This document shows positions 6,138-6,848 of a stretch of DNA of 6,848 bases, piece after piece; the stretch's first letter is position 1, and each line of letters opens with the position of its first letter. A program made the position numbers and the translations under genes. The stretch is from Thermoleophilia bacterium (lineage in GTDB: Bacteria > Actinomycetota > Thermoleophilia > Gaiellales > Gaiellaceae). The notes beneath the pieces were generated by a model. That model saw nothing but the letters and a program-made list of their open reading frames with translations. It was not told where the DNA came from and did no database searches. Location: NCBI GenBank assembly GCA_014534155.1, contig JACVSB010000092.1, forward strand, positions 1-6,848, in the 5' to 3' direction.

Positions 6138-6848
6138 CTAGTCACCAGCCTCCGGAGACGGGTCGAGCCAGGAGCCGCCGTAGATGTCGGTGTTGCCGAA
6201 CGTGGCAGGGCACGCGACCTGCGGCGCAGGCGGCGGCGGGCTCTCCTCCTCCTGCGTGGGGTCGTCGTCACCGCGCTCCCTCTCCGGGACGCGCTTCGCG
6301 CCCGACGGCAACGGGTCGCCGCTCGGGCGCAGCGACATCCGCCAGGCGTCGAGCGCCGGGCAGTCTGCGGCGTTGCGGGCGTCGTTCCAGACCGCCGCGC
6401 CATAGCTCCGGGTGGCGGCCGCATACACGTAGTCACCCAGGAACTCCGCCTGGAGGTTGTTCTGGCTGGACCCGCGCGGGTCACCGACCGCGCCGCGGTG
6501 CAGCACCGTCCACCCGGTCGGCGCTCCCCCTCCGGCACCGATGTTGGCGTGCAGCACCACCCCGACCAGGCCGCGGGGGCTGGTGGTGTCGTTACGGAAT
6601 GGGGTGGTGAAGGCGTTGTAGACCAGATACAGATCGGTGCCGTCAGGCGACAGGGCGGGCGCCGAGTAGTAGCCACGGTCGCTGGTCGGGTTCTCCACCG
6701 CCGCAGGGGCGGACCAGCTGGCCCCCCGGTTGGTGGAGTAGCTGACCATCACGTGCTCGTCGTTCAGGCCGTCGCGGCCGTCCACCCAGGTCAGCACGAG
6801 CTCGTCAGTGGCGTCGGCCCCGGTGGGGGCGCCGTTGGCGATGTCGAC
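6138..6848 (-). CDS. Sialidase/BNR-repeat family protein, C-terminal part (5' end missing)
   Basis: The frame is open from the right edge to a TAG at 6138-6140, giving the last 236 codons of a longer gene; the GTG at 6797 is internal rather than the true start. An Asp-box-type motif, STNRGASW (S38, N40, G42, W45 of the fragment), is the hallmark of sialidase/BNR beta-propeller blades. It follows LTWVDGRDG and precedes ALSPDGTDLYLVYNAF, another blade-like repeat. The segment AEFLGDYVYAAA and then YGAAVWNDARNAADCPALDAW resemble the C-terminal end of secreted actinobacterial exo-sialidase-like proteins. Two cysteines (about 163 and 213) could form a disulphide, which suits an exported enzyme. 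Between them lies a low-complexity charged and proline-rich run (about 187-209, ERERGDDDP then EEESPPPPAP) that looks like a surface loop insertion. The substrate cannot be told, since the catalytic Arg triad and Tyr are not identifiable here. Transcription ends at the convergent terminator. Confidence 0.8.
   Translation of the reverse strand, partial: VDIANGAPTGADATDELVLTWVDGRDGLNDEHVMVSYSTNRGASWSAPAAVENPTSDRGYYSAPALSPDGTDLYLVYNAFTTPFRNDTTSPRGLVGVVLHANIGAGGGAPTGWTVLHRGAVGDPRGSSQNNLQAEFLGDYVYAAATRSYGAAVWNDARNAADCPALDAWRMSLRPSGDPLPSGAKRVPERERGDDDPTQEEESPPPPAPQVACPATFGNTDIYGGSWLDPSPEAGD

Overview
The window is about 6.8 kb of very GC-rich bacterial DNA with dense, strongly GC3-biased codons and Shine-Dalgarno starts. 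It contains a fragment of a sialidase-like protein of a type common in actinobacteria. This suggests a high-GC actinobacterium, possibly an uncultured or soil lineage, but no marker gene is present to settle the taxonomy. No rRNA, tRNA, CRISPR array, transposase or phage structural gene was recognised.

Layout, left to right. (1) Positions 1-5392 on the minus strand hold a two-gene transcription unit. The first gene (5392 to 1514) encodes a 1292-residue protein, and its stop codon overlaps the start of the next gene (1517 leftwards, truncated by the window edge) in an ATGA. Both products are large proteins without signal peptides or catalytic motifs that I can name. They look like a conserved pair of unknown function. 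(2) Positions 5393-5672 are a 280-bp divergent intergenic region. It has no convincing gene, but it carries a 9-bp inverted repeat next to the large gene and a 12-bp direct repeat next to the rightward gene. (3) Positions 5673-6020 on the plus strand encode a 115-residue stand-alone receiver-like protein of the cyclic-phosphate-processing (cREC) type. (4) Positions 6021-6137 are a short convergent intergenic region packed with perfect stem-loops, including a probable bidirectional terminator. (5) Positions 6138-6848 on the minus strand are the C-terminal 236 codons of a sialidase/BNR-repeat protein that enters from the right edge.

How the genes relate. The only pair clearly expressed together is the giant protein and its overlapping partner. 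The small receiver gene is transcribed away from them, and the sialidase gene converges on it and ends at the shared terminator, so neither need belong to the same system. The best candidate for something undescribed is the two-gene unit. It combines a predicted beta-rich C-terminal third, an alanine-rich helical segment, conserved-looking aromatic/histidine stretches in the middle, and two clustered rare TTA leucine codons.
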